Positions 34,738 to 44,100 of a stretch of DNA of 64,000 bases are shown here, in pieces. Made by a program: the position numbers and the translations under genes. A model generated the notes under the pieces. That model was not told the DNA's origin, searched no databases, and saw only the letters and a program-made list of their open reading frames with translations. The stretch is taken from the NCBI RefSeq assembly GCF_002950945.1, contig NZ_CP012673.1:1426001-1490000 (forward strand), given 5' to 3'. Origin of the DNA: Sorangium cellulosum. Lineage in GTDB: Bacteria; Myxococcota_A; Polyangia; Polyangiales; Polyangiaceae. The first letter of the stretch is position 1. Every line of letters begins with the position of its first letter.

Positions 34738-35492
34738 CGTACCTTCCTGACCTTGGCGCCGAGCAGCTCGTACTTAAAATCGAACCTCTCCTGCACGGCG
34801 CCGATAAACCTTTCGCAGAAGATCCCCTGAGGTAGTTTGTAGTCCACGCGGCGCCCGACGTACTCCGTCACCTCTTCGCTGAGGCTGGCCGCAAGGTCTG
34901 GATCAATTTTCCCCATAAACTCAGCTCGTATCGGCATTCCGATGACGAAGGGGCAGTACCATATTTTGACACTATGCGGGATATAGTATCTCTCGAACTT
35001 CAGTTTTACATTGGCCTCTTGCCACCCACCGGCGTCGTCCTTGCCGTCATCCTCAATCGTGGTGACGAACGGAAAATCCGATGGCTCGAAGTTTACGAAG
35101 GGGCCCAATCCAGGCGGGCACTTCGAGCTGCATGCGTCGCTGCAACTCAAGAAGATCGCTCCGTCTCCCGACGTATCGACAACTCCAGGGCAAGGATCTT
35201 GCGGGCTCGTCGGGCTCTCTGTCGGCCGCTCCTCCTCCTCTTCCTCTTCAGTGTCCGATTTGTTGCACTGGATCTTGCGTGCGCTGCCGTCTTGCGGGTC
35301 TTCCGGCGGCTCGGCCCCGAAGTCCCCCGATGCGCTGGAGCTGTAGACGGGGACGGGATCCCAACCTGGACCTGCACCTACCCCCGAGCTTCGTTCCTCG
35401 ATAGGGTAGCAATCTCCCACCGTCCAGTTGCATGCCGAAAGAGCTCCAACGGCGGCGGCCACCATCACTAACAGGCTTGTTCTCATGTTCAT
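34734..35492 (-). CDS. Lipoprotein with acidic linker, second gene of an envelope operon
   Basis: A 252-residue protein with signal peptide and lipobox (VGALSAC, Cys about 21). A linker with a run of seven Glu (DTEEEEEEER, about 85) follows, then a Cys-containing segment (FLSCSDACSSKCPPGLGPFV) and a globular C-terminus (LKFERYYIPHSVKIWYCPFV, SEEVTEYVGRRVDYKLPQGI). No family recognised. It overlaps both neighbours by four bases (ATGA), forming a tight three-gene operon. Confidence 0.72.
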   Translation of the reverse strand: MNMRTSLLVMVAAAVGALSACNWTVGDCYPIEERSSGVGAGPGWDPVPVYSSSASGDFGAEPPEDPQDGSARKIQCNKSDTEEEEEEERPTESPTSPQDPCPGVVDTSGDGAIFLSCSDACSSKCPPGLGPFVNFEPSDFPFVTTIEDDGKDDAGGWQEANVKLKFERYYIPHSVKIWYCPFVIGMPIRAEFMGKIDPDLAASLSEEVTEYVGRRVDYKLPQGIFCERFIGAVQERFDFKYELLGAKVRKVR

Positions 35493-36028
35493 TTAGAACT
35501 CCATCGAAGCACAGGACCAGCAACAACGACGACGGACACGTAGCCCGGGAGCACCTGACTGTCCCCGCCGATCCAATCCACATTGACGTTCACCGACACA
35601 CCCAGCGGTCCGGCGACGTACGCGTTGGTCTGCGCGTGGCCACCTACGGCCATGCCAGCGACGTGACCGCACAAGGAGACGCCGCACGCCGGCACGAAGT
35701 AGAACGCAACCGAGGGCCCCGCGCTGACGTTGCCGTCCTTCCACGCAACCCCGATGTCGACCGACGTCTTATTATAGACGCCGGGCCCGTCCTCCTGGGT
35801 CGGCGGTAGGATCGTGCACAGGTCGTGAACCGTGAACAGGATGTCTCGCTGGATGGGCCATGATACGCCCACGTGCGGCCCCACCGCGAGGTGCGGAACG
35901 CTACCGGCCTGGTACCAACCGAGGCTCAGACCGGTGCTCAGCTCGGTCGCTTGTACGGGCGCCGGAACAACAAGGAGCGGGAGGACAACCCCTGCTGCCC
36001 ATGGGATCCGTCGCTGTAGCGCCCTCAC
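35489..36028 (-). CDS. Exported beta-rich protein, first gene of an envelope operon
   Basis: A 179-residue protein with a signal peptide (hydrophobic WAAGVVLPLLVVP, cleavage after VQA). A strand-rich body of barrel type follows (LSLGWYQAGSVPHLAVGPHV, VDIGVAWKDGNVSAGPSVAF, VSVNVNVDWIGGDS, YVSVVVVAGPVLRW). It may be a small outer-membrane barrel. GTG 36028 is chosen because GAGGAG lies just upstream; a longer reading from 36088 would precede the signal peptide with 20 unlikely residues. Confidence 0.65.
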   Translation of the reverse strand: MRALQRRIPWAAGVVLPLLVVPAPVQATELSTGLSLGWYQAGSVPHLAVGPHVGVSWPIQRDILFTVHDLCTILPPTQEDGPGVYNKTSVDIGVAWKDGNVSAGPSVAFYFVPACGVSLCGHVAGMAVGGHAQTNAYVAGPLGVSVNVNVDWIGGDSQVLPGYVSVVVVAGPVLRWSSK

Positions 36029-36400
36029 CGTCTCTCCTCGGTTGTAAGCCTTCGCTGCGCGCGCTGCGCCCCGAGAGCCGCGGGCCATTCTTCTGGCCGT
36101 GGGTGGGGAGTCAAAGAGAAACTTTGCGGCGAAATCGCAGTAGATGGGGGTCGACCCGTCCCGGGCGTCCGTCGGTGCGCACGCGGTTACGCGGCGGGGC
36201 TATTCGTCAACCAACCGGTGGTCGAGCGGCCAGTCACCAGCGCCCGATGCGTCCCTCGACGCTTCACGGCCGCTCCGCGCACCGGCAAGGTGGACACCAC
36301 TGGCCCCGAGCCCGGCTCGCGGGCGTTCACCTCCCCCCGCGGCCGTTCTGCGCTCAGCCTGGCCGCGGCACCGGCCCGCGCTCGAGGAATCACCGGCTAC
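36029..36400. other. Intergenic region upstream of the divergent HTH-like gene
   Basis: About 370 bases between divergent genes; presumably holds promoters for both sides. No clear -35/-10 pair, repeats or RNA gene seen. The frame of the following gene is open back to 36218, but the extra part reads like non-coding DNA. Confidence 0.35.
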
Positions 36401-36703
36401 ATGGCCGAGCTCGGCCGGATCGACGAACTCGCGCTCCAGCGCCTCGCAGCCGGCGCGCTCGAGGTGACCCAGATGCTCGCCCTCGCGCACCGCCTGGAGG
36501 GCGCCATCGACCGCCGCCTCAGCACCGACCGCCTGATGCGCGCCCGAGTGACCCAGCTCCTCGACCTGCTCATGCTGGCGCCGGACCTGCAGGTGGCCGT
36601 CTTGGCCCTCGAAGCGGTCGACAGCGCCGAGCCGATGGACGAGCGCACCCTCCGGGCGGTTGCCCACGCCGGGACGTGGGCCGATCAGCGGGCGGCGTGC
36701 TAG
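36401..36703 (+). CDS. Small HTH protein resembling recombinase-associated DNA-binding domains
   Basis: A 100-residue protein. The segment MRARVTQLLDLLMLAPDLQV followed by AVLALEAVDSAEPMDERTLR and AVAHAGTWADQRAA resembles a short helix-turn-helix module found in mobile elements (..RARVTQIMNLLxLAPxIQEAIL...ITER.LR..A...DW..QR), as I recall it. The usual first HTH helix is poorly conserved, so it may be a degenerate copy. It stands alone, about 180 bases before the defence operon, and could be a regulator of the island. Confidence 0.5.
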   Translation: MAELGRIDELALQRLAAGALEVTQMLALAHRLEGAIDRRLSTDRLMRARVTQLLDLLMLAPDLQVAVLALEAVDSAEPMDERTLRAVAHAGTWADQRAAC

Positions 36704-36879
36704 GGCCTGGCGCCCGCACTGGCTGGGCGCGAGCGCGGCCCTCGGTCGCCCGAGCCAGCCCGAGCATCCCCGGCGTCCAACCACGCCGACCGGTTCAACC
36801 CTAACGAACCCTATTTCACCCGGTCTGGCACCCTGATACCATGTTCAACAAGCATAACCGGCCGGGCTCTAGGACGCGC

Positions 36880-37099
36880 ATGGACGACAGGTGGCTCTCA
36901 GTTGACAAGATCGCGGAGTACCTCGGGGTGAACAAGGACCCGGTCTACACCCTACACCTGGGTCACCGCGAAGGGCATCCCCGGCCACAAGGTCGGTCGC
37001 CTGTGGAGGTTCAAGCGCGAGGACGTGGACGCCTGGGTGCGCGACGGAGGTGCGGCATCGTCGTCGGACGAGCTCTCGAAGGAGCCACGTCGTGAGTGA
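36880..37099 (+). pseudogene. Excisionase/MerR-type HTH gene (MADS mad1-like), frameshifted by a 7-bp duplication
   Basis: The start (MDDRWLSVDKIAEYLGVNKD) is the HTH_17/excisionase family. The frame then breaks at 36945-36958, where CTACACC occurs twice in tandem. With one copy removed the reading continues as PVYTWVTAKGIPGHKVGRLW, RFKREDVDAWVRDGG and a stop at 37097-37099, a perfect family C-terminus of about 70 residues in all. The restored stop overlaps GTG 37092 of the next gene, as expected for operon genes. As read here the product is cut after about 24 correct residues. A 7-bp tandem repeat can expand and contract, so reversible on/off switching is possible. A helix-turn-helix gene heads the published MADS operon. 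Confidence 0.75.
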
Positions 37100-37649
37100 C
37101 CTTCGGGTAGAGGCCGCCGAGCCCACCGCATCGAGCCGGATCTGGTTCGTGCGTGCAGGAAGCCGGGGAAGCGAGATTCGCTCGTTCTTGGCCGACGGCT
37201 TTGTCGGTATCGCATGGGGCGAGACCGGCGCGCTGACGGGCCTCGTCGACCTTCGAGCGTTCGAGGAGCGGCTCATCGCTGTGTATCCGACGCGCTCTCG
37301 CCGAACGCTCACCGCATGGGCGGCGATGCTCCGCGCGATCACGGCCACGATGGCGCGCGGCGACGATATCATGACGATCGAACCCGACGCGCGTCGGTAC
37401 TGGCTCGGGAAGATCTCGTCCGACTACCAGTGGGAACAAGGCGCGCAGCTCGCGCACCGTCGGGGCGTCCGCTGGTCGGGCTCGCTCGACCGCGCTCACC
37501 TCAGCGAGCCGACGCTACACTGCCTTGGTGCGATCTCCACGGTGTTCCGCCTCTCTGCCGACGCGACGCAGGAGGTACTTACGACTTTCCGCACCCTCGG
37601 TGCCCCTTCGGTGCCGGGACGATGCACGCAGAGAACTTCGAATGGCTAA
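37092..37649 (+). CDS. Small protein with PUA/Mrr-N-like domain in the defence operon
   Basis: A 185-residue protein starting at GTG. The first 60 residues (RIWFVRAGSRGSEIRSFLAD, GFVGIAWGETGALTGLVDLR) resemble the N-terminal domain seen in Mrr-like restriction enzymes (W-(L/F)-VRAG-G.......G.(V/A).(I/V).W...G.L), which I think is a PUA/EVE-like nucleic-acid-reading fold. The rest (PDARRYWLGKISSDYQWEQG, HRRGVRWSGSLDRAHLSEPT, LHCLGAISTVFRLS) contains the conserved G.I..DY.W and R.V.W.G...R..L segments of the same family. No nuclease core is attached. It could read modified bases or distinguish self from phage DNA. Its stop overlaps the methyltransferase start by eight bases. I do not recall this gene from the canonical MADS. 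Confidence 0.65.
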   Translation: MSDLRVEAAEPTASSRIWFVRAGSRGSEIRSFLADGFVGIAWGETGALTGLVDLRAFEERLIAVYPTRSRRTLTAWAAMLRAITATMARGDDIMTIEPDARRYWLGKISSDYQWEQGAQLAHRRGVRWSGSLDRAHLSEPTLHCLGAISTVFRLSADATQEVLTTFRTLGAPSVPGRCTQRTSNG

Positions 37650-39714
37650 GAAGAAGACGACGACAACGGCTCCCGATGTGGAGGGGAGCAGCGACGAATC
37701 CACCCAGATCGATGACGGGAAGGTTCTCGATTACATCACGGGCAAGCCCGTCGCTGACAACGACAAGGAGCGCGTTCGGCAGCGCATAGCTCGTGCGCTG
37801 TTCCATGAGTACGGCATCTCCGTCGACGACATGGAGCCTGACTTCAAGGTGAAGCTCGACGGCTCGAACAAGAAGATCGACATCGCCATCTTCGAGCCAG
37901 GTGCTGAGCACACGGCGGAAAACGTGCGCCGCCTCGTCGTCTGCCAGAAGGAGCTGAAGCTCGGCGACAAGGGCGCGTACAAGATGCGCGACCACGAGCA
38001 AGCTGCGAAGGACCTCGAGTTCCTGAAGGCCGCGATGACGGCCTGCGAGGACTGCAAGTACGGCCTCTGGACCAATGGCCTCGAGTTCTTCTTCTTCCGC
38101 GTTGAACGCACGCGCTTCGACGTCAAGTTCAAACCGATCGGCGACTGGCCGCTCTCCGATGAGTCCATCGGCACGCGTGATGTCGCCTCGCACGCCAAGC
38201 TGCGTCGCGCCGACCCGGAGATGCTGCGCACGGCGTTCCGCCGCTGCCACAACTTCATCCACGGCAACGAGGGGATGCCAAAGGACGCCGCCTTCTGGCA
38301 GTTCCTCTACCTGATCTCCGCCAAGCTCCACGACGAGCGCCAGCCGAACGACGCGCGCCGATTTTGGGCGGGCCGCTTCGAGAAGACCATCAACGGACAG
38401 CGGCAGCTTATCGACGAGCAGTTCGATGCGGAGGGGCAGAAGGCAATCCGCGAGCGCATCCTCCCGCTCTTCGATGACGTGAAGAAGAAGTACCGAACGG
38501 TCTTCCGGGGCAACGACGAGATCACGCTCTCAGACCGCGCGCTCGCTTTCATGGTGTCAGAGCTCGCGAAGTACGACCTCGGTCGCACCGATGTCGACGC
38601 GAAGGGCACCGCCTACCAGGAAATCGTCGGCACGAACCTACGCGGCGATCGCGGCCAGTACTTCACGCCGCGCGGGGCCATCAAACTTGTCGTGTCGATG
38701 CTCGACCCCAAACCTAACGAGCGCGTCCTGGACCCTGCGTGTGGCACGGGAGGCTTCCTCACCGCGACACTCGCGCACCTCGCCCACAAGTTCCAAGAGG
38801 AGAAAGGAATCGAGCCCGGCGCCGAGTCGACGCAGGAGTTTAACTCGATCCAGGACCGACTCGGCGACTTCGTGAAGAAGAACCTCTTCGGCGCCGACTT
38901 CGACCCATTTCTCGTGCGTGCAGCCCAGATGAATGTCGTCATGGCGAGCAACGCGGAAGCCAATCTCTTCAACATCAACTCTCTCGAGTTTCCTGCGGGC
39001 CATCTGGTAGGCCTCCCCGACGCGAAAAAGGTTGCCGAGCTCGGCACGATGGACGTGGTGATGACGAATCCGCCCTTCGGATCCGAAATTCCCATCACCG
39101 ATCCCCACGTCCTCAAGCACTTCGAGCTCGCTCACGCTTGGGAGCAGACCGAACAGGGTTCGTTCCGGAACACGGGACGGCTGCAGTCGAGCCTTGCGCC
39201 CGAAGTGCTCTTCCTCGAGCGCTGCGTTGATTGGCTTCGCCCCGGAGGCCGCGCGGGCATCGTTGTTCCTAATGGGATCTTGGGCAACCCTGGGGACGAG
39301 TACATCCGCGCATGGCTGCTTCGGCGCTGTTGGATTCTCGCGAGCGTCGAGCTTCCCGTCGAGGTGTTCATCTCCGAAGCCGACGTAAACATCCTTACCA
39401 GCCTGCTATTCCTTAAAAAGAAGTCGCACCAGGATATTCAAGCGGCGGATCTTGGAAAGGAACCCAACTACTCGATCTTCATGGCAGTTGCCGAGAAGGT
39501 CGGCGTCGATCGACGAGGCAATACGCTCTACGTCCGCACACCCGCTGGCGACGAGGTCTTCGAGGACGTGGAGGAGACGGAGCGTATTCGGATCGGTGGC
39601 CAGCTCGTTACTCGAACGCTGCGGCGCAAGCGCAAGGTCGTTAACGACGACCTTCCGAAGATTGCCGTTGCTTACCGAGAATTTCGTCGTCGCACCAAGG
39701 AGCCCGGCAAATGA
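37642..39714 (+). CDS. mad2: N6-adenine DNA methyltransferase (HsdM-like; MADS methyltransferase)
   Basis: A 690-residue protein. Residues 30-180 form a domain resembling the N-terminus of type I restriction subunits (KVKLDGSNKKIDIAIFEPG, VVCQKELKLGDKGAYKMRDH). The methylase follows: QYFTPRGAI, motif I LDPACGTGGFLTA near 365, NLFGADFDPFLVRAAQMNVV, and catalytic motif IV MTNPPFGSE near 475, typical of gamma-type N6-adenine enzymes. The C-terminus (LPKIAVAYREFRRR) is helical, for contacts with the specificity subunit. It overlaps both neighbours. The symbol is from my recollection of the MADS naming, so it is less certain than the enzyme type. Confidence 0.85.
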   Translation: MAKKKTTTTAPDVEGSSDESTQIDDGKVLDYITGKPVADNDKERVRQRIARALFHEYGISVDDMEPDFKVKLDGSNKKIDIAIFEPGAEHTAENVRRLVVCQKELKLGDKGAYKMRDHEQAAKDLEFLKAAMTACEDCKYGLWTNGLEFFFFRVERTRFDVKFKPIGDWPLSDESIGTRDVASHAKLRRADPEMLRTAFRRCHNFIHGNEGMPKDAAFWQFLYLISAKLHDERQPNDARRFWAGRFEKTINGQRQLIDEQFDAEGQKAIRERILPLFDDVKKKYRTVFRGNDEITLSDRALAFMVSELAKYDLGRTDVDAKGTAYQEIVGTNLRGDRGQYFTPRGAIKLVVSMLDPKPNERVLDPACGTGGFLTATLAHLAHKFQEEKGIEPGAESTQEFNSIQDRLGDFVKKNLFGADFDPFLVRAAQMNVVMASNAEANLFNINSLEFPAGHLVGLPDAKKVAELGTMDVVMTNPPFGSEIPITDPHVLKHFELAHAWEQTEQGSFRNTGRLQSSLAPEVLFLERCVDWLRPGGRAGIVVPNGILGNPGDEYIRAWLLRRCWILASVELPVEVFISEADVNILTSLLFLKKKSHQDIQAADLGKEPNYSIFMAVAEKVGVDRRGNTLYVRTPAGDEVFEDVEETERIRIGGQLVTRTLRRKRKVVNDDLPKIAVAYREFRRRTKEPGK

Positions 39715-41117
39715 GAGTCGGCTCCGTCAATGCGCGCGATGTCATCGCCGAAGGCGCGCGGCTGAACGGCGGGTTCCATCTCGCTGAAGACCAGCAGGCA
39801 TGGCGCGTCCTCTCCGCCATTCCGTCGAAGAAGAAGACGCGGGTCGAAGCGCTGTGCCGCGACCGGGGTGTCTTTCGTGGTCCGATCTTCACGCGGACCT
39901 TCTGCACGGACCCTAAGCTGGGGCGGTCCTATGTTTCGCCCGCAGAACTCGAGCGAGCGGAGATCCACTCCGATCGGTACCTCGCCGCCTCCCATGGCGA
40001 GCTTCTTTCAGAGCTGGAGCTTCGGCGCGGAATGGTCCTCGTAACCTGCTCTGGAATGAGTTTGGGCAGGGCGATCATGGTTCGTGGCTCGATGAACGGT
40101 TTCTGTGCATCGCACGACCTGATCCGCATTGAGGCTAATCCAGAGAAGATTCCGCTTGGGTACCTCTACGCGTTCCTTCGATCTCGCCACGGGTACGTCG
40201 CCATGCGGCGGCAAATCTACGGCGGCAACATCAAGCACATCGAGCCTCAGCACGTAGCCGCCGTAGCGGTTCCACGGATCGGCGATGCTTTTGAACGCCA
40301 GGTCGGCAAGGAGATCGATGAGTCGACCAAGCTGCTCGACTCGTACGAGCGCACGGTGGCCGAAGCTACCCGCGTTCTATTCGAGTCTGTTGGCCTGGTG
40401 GATATCTCTGCCCATCAGTGGCACGCAGGCGGCCCGGATCTCGGGTTCGTTGTCGACGGACCGAACGTGAAGAGCCTCCGAGCTCTGAACTACAACCCGC
40501 GTTACACGTCGCTCGTGGAGCTCATCAAGCGCGGTCCTTGGCGAGCTCTCGGAGACCTGTGTATTCCTGGCGGCCTGCGGAGGGGTGGGCGATTCAAGCG
40601 AATCGACGCCTTGCCTGAGCATGGAACGCTGCTCGTCGGACAGAAGCAGCTCTTCTGGCTCAAGCCGGAGGGCCGATGGATCGCACGGCGGGAAGCAGGA
40701 AGCGATGTGTTCGTTCCTGCGGGTACCGTACTCGTGCCCGCGCAGGGCACGCTTGGTGAGACGGAACTCTTCTGTCGCGCGGAATTTGCATGGGGCGCCG
40801 GACTCGACATCGCGTACTCGGAACACGTCCTTCGGATCATCGCCGATGAGTCGAAGCTCCTCCGCGGATGCTTGTTCGCCTTCATGCGCTCGGAGACGGC
40901 GTTTCGTCTTCTTCGTTCGCTTTCGGTGGGGACCAAGCTTCAGGACCACCACTATGCATTCCGCCCCGCGCTTCCGATCCCGTTTCCTCCTCGCTCCGTT
41001 CAGGAGGAGGTGCATCGGCTCGTGGTTGCCGCCTACGAGGCTCGCCATCGTGCGGTTGCGTTGGAGAACGAAGCCATCGCGCGCATCGAGCACGCGCTGG
41101 AGGAGGTTGCGAGCTGA
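39711..41117 (+). CDS. mad5: Type I-like specificity subunit (HsdS; MADS)
   Basis: A 468-residue protein with two target-recognition halves, each ending in HsdS-like segments. The first half has GPIFTRTFCTDPKLGRSYVS, RRGMVLVTCSGMSLGRAIMV and GYLYAFLRSRHGYVAMRRQI, then a helical spacer (ERQVGKEIDESTKLLDSYER). The second has GTLLVGQKQLFWL, AGTVLVPAQGTLGETELFC and LRGCLFAFMRSETAFRLLRS, then a second spacer helix at the C-terminus. This is the classic two-TRD design that determines the methylated sequence. It overlaps the methyltransferase gene by four bases and the kinase gene by one. Confidence 0.85.
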   Translation: MRVGSVNARDVIAEGARLNGGFHLAEDQQAWRVLSAIPSKKKTRVEALCRDRGVFRGPIFTRTFCTDPKLGRSYVSPAELERAEIHSDRYLAASHGELLSELELRRGMVLVTCSGMSLGRAIMVRGSMNGFCASHDLIRIEANPEKIPLGYLYAFLRSRHGYVAMRRQIYGGNIKHIEPQHVAAVAVPRIGDAFERQVGKEIDESTKLLDSYERTVAEATRVLFESVGLVDISAHQWHAGGPDLGFVVDGPNVKSLRALNYNPRYTSLVELIKRGPWRALGDLCIPGGLRRGGRFKRIDALPEHGTLLVGQKQLFWLKPEGRWIARREAGSDVFVPAGTVLVPAQGTLGETELFCRAEFAWGAGLDIAYSEHVLRIIADESKLLRGCLFAFMRSETAFRLLRSLSVGTKLQDHHYAFRPALPIPFPPRSVQEEVHRLVVAAYEARHRAVALENEAIARIEHALEEVAS

Positions 41118-44100
41118 TGGCCACGTTGATCCCGATCGGCGAGCCGGTGAACGAGGCCGAGCGCCAGGCCATCGCGTACCTGCGGGACCACCTACCGGCG
41201 AGCTATCTCGTCCTGCACAACTTCGAGGTCGTGCGCGACGGCGAGACCTTCGAGGTTGACGTCGCTATCATTGCGCCGCACGCCGTCTACCTCGTCGACG
41301 TGAAGGGCACGCGCGGGCTCATCGATGTCTACGGACCCAAGTGGTACCCGGAGGGGCGCCAACCCTTCAACTCGCCGCTCGCGAAGCTGCGCGGCCACGC
41401 GCGCGCGACCAAGGGCATCATCACGAACAGCCAGCCCGGCCGCCGCGACGTCGAGGACATCTACGTTGACGCCGCCGTCGTCCTCACGGCGCCCGATGCG
41501 ACCCTCGTGGACCAAGGCGGGCGCGACGCGCCAAACGTCACGACGCTCAAGAAGGCGGCGGCGTTCTTCCAGAACAGCACACGCATCCCGGCCGGCAAGT
41601 CGAAGAACATCGGCGCGCACCACAAGATCATCCTGAACGCCCTGCAGGGCGTGGCGAAGCCGCGTTCGGGACCGCTGCGCTTCGGGAACTGGCAGGTTGT
41701 CGAGAAGCTCGGTGGCACCGACAGCTACGTCGAGTACCGCGCGTTCAACGCCTACGTTGGCCAGAAGGCCAGCGTGCTGGTCCGCGCGTACCATGCCGAC
41801 CCGTACAAGCCGCCGGAGGATTGCGAGAAGCAGCGGCTCCTCATCTCGAACGCTTACCGCGCGCTCAGCTCGATGCCGGGGCACCCGAGTATCGTGGGCG
41901 TGCGCGACTTCTTTCCGAGCGAGGCCCGGGACAAGTACTTCCTCGTCACCGAGGACGTGCCGGGACAGGCGCTCCGCGTCCACATCGAGAAGGCGACGCT
42001 GGCGCTGACGCTCGACCAGAAGAACACCATCGCTGCGGACCTCCTCAACGCGCTCGTGCACCTGCAGGCGCACAAGGTCGTTCACCGCAACATCTCGCCC
42101 TCGAACATCCTCGTCGGCACCAACGGGCGCGTCCGGCTCACGGGCTTCGACTTCGCCCGCCCGGGCACCGACCACAGCCGCAGCATCGCGCAGGAGATCG
42201 TCGACGACCTCGAGCCCAAGTACATGGCGCCCGAGATCCACGGTGAGCCCGGAGCGGCAACGCCCTCCTCCGACATCTTCAGCGTAGGCCTCGTCCTCTG
42301 CGAGCTGTTCACGGGCGAGCGGCCGTTCAAGACGCACACCGAGCTCTTCGAGCAGAAGGCCGTGTTCGCGGTGAAGCCAAGCGCGGTCCGACCCGAGCTG
42401 CCCAAGGGCCTCGACACCTGGCTCCAGAAGCTCTGCACCTTCGAGCCCGACCAGCGCCCGACCCCGGCGTGGGCGCTGACCAAGCTAAAGATCCTCCTCG
42501 ACCCGAGCGCCGCGTTGGAGTCCGAGGAAGGCGCGCCGACGCCGACGCCGGCGCCTGCCGCGCCCCAGCTCGACTACTCGAACCTGCTGGCGCAGACGCA
42601 GCTCACGCCGAAGTACGTCATCGAGAAGCGGCTCGGGAAGCCGGGCTCGTTCGGCGTCGCGTACAAGGTGATCGACACGCTCGGTGACGTCTCACGCGCG
42701 ATGAAGATCGTGCTGCGTGACCGGGTGTCGATCGTCGACCGGCTCAAGAAGGAGTACAAGACGCTCCTTCGCATCCCCGATCACCCGAACGTCGTGAAGG
42801 TGATTGACGCCGACTTCATCCCCGGCAACGGTCCACCCTTCATCGTCTTCGAGTACATCGACGGTCTCGACGTCGGCGAGATGATCGAGGGCACCCTCTT
42901 CGCGCCGGAGGACGCGCTTGAGCTCGCGCGGCAGGTCGCTTCCGGCCTCGTGCACCTCCACGAAGCCGGCGTCTTCCACTGCGATATCAAGCCTCGCAAC
43001 CTGCTGTGGACCGAGCGTGGCGCCAAGATTATCGACTTCAACGTCGCGGTCTTCGGTACGAGCGGAGACCGTGGCGGCGGTTCGCGTCGCTACCTGCCGC
43101 CCGACCTCGATCTCGAAGCGGTTCCGTCGACGAGCGACCTCGCTGACCGCGACCTCTACGCCCTTGGGATCACGCTCTACGAGGCGGTGACGGGGCGTTA
43201 CCCGTGGCTCGATGCGCAGATTCCGCTGCCGGGAAAGACCGCCAGCGACCCGCGCGAGCAGTCGAACCTGGGCGACATTGCGCCCGAGCTCGTGGACGTG
43301 ATGCTCAAGGCCATCGCGCCCAAGCGCGCTGACCGCTTCGCATCCGCTGCCGAGCTGCAGAGCGCCCTCGCGAACGTGCCTGCCGCGCGGCGTGCCCCGC
43401 AGCCCGTTACGCCGGTGCCGCCATCGTGGGGCCCGCCGATTAACGGCGGCAACGGCAAGGGTGGTTCGGGCGGCCCGATCCCGCCGAACACCAACCCCTA
43501 CGTTCGGCACCTGCTGACGGTCTACAGCCAGAGCAAGCGGAGCAACGCGGGCACGCGGGGGCTCGACGTCATCAGCGAGCAGACCTACGTGGAGACCGCG
43601 CTCGACCGCGACCTCTTGCCGTCGGTGCTCTCGGGCGAGTTCTCGCTCGTCATCATCTCGGGCAATGCGGGCGACGGGAAGACGGCGTTTCTCCAGAAGC
43701 TCGAACGCGCCGCCGAGGACGAGCAGGCGATCGTCGACCACTCGCTACCGAACGGCGCGCGCTTCGAGCTCCGTGGACGCACGTTCCTTTCAAACTACGA
43801 CGGCAGCCAGGACGAGGGCGACCAGAAGAACGACGACGTTCTGCGCGCCTTCCTAGCTCCGTTCAAGGGAGGCAACTCGGCCGGCTGGGTCACCTCGAAA
43901 CAGACGCGACTCATCGCCATCAACGAGGGCCGCCTCGTCGACTTCCTCGAGGCGAACCGCGCTGATTTCCCTGCGCTCGCGACACTGGTGAAGGAGGGGC
44001 TCCGCACGGGCGAGCCCGTGGAAGGCATCGCCATCGTGAACCTCAACCTGCGCAGCGTCGTCGCCGATCTGCAGGGCTTCGACGGTTCTATCCTCGAGCG

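Noticed and set aside
37642..41117. Plain type I restriction-modification system
   Set aside because: No HsdR motor/nuclease follows; instead overlapping kinase, unknown and HerA-type genes continue the operon.
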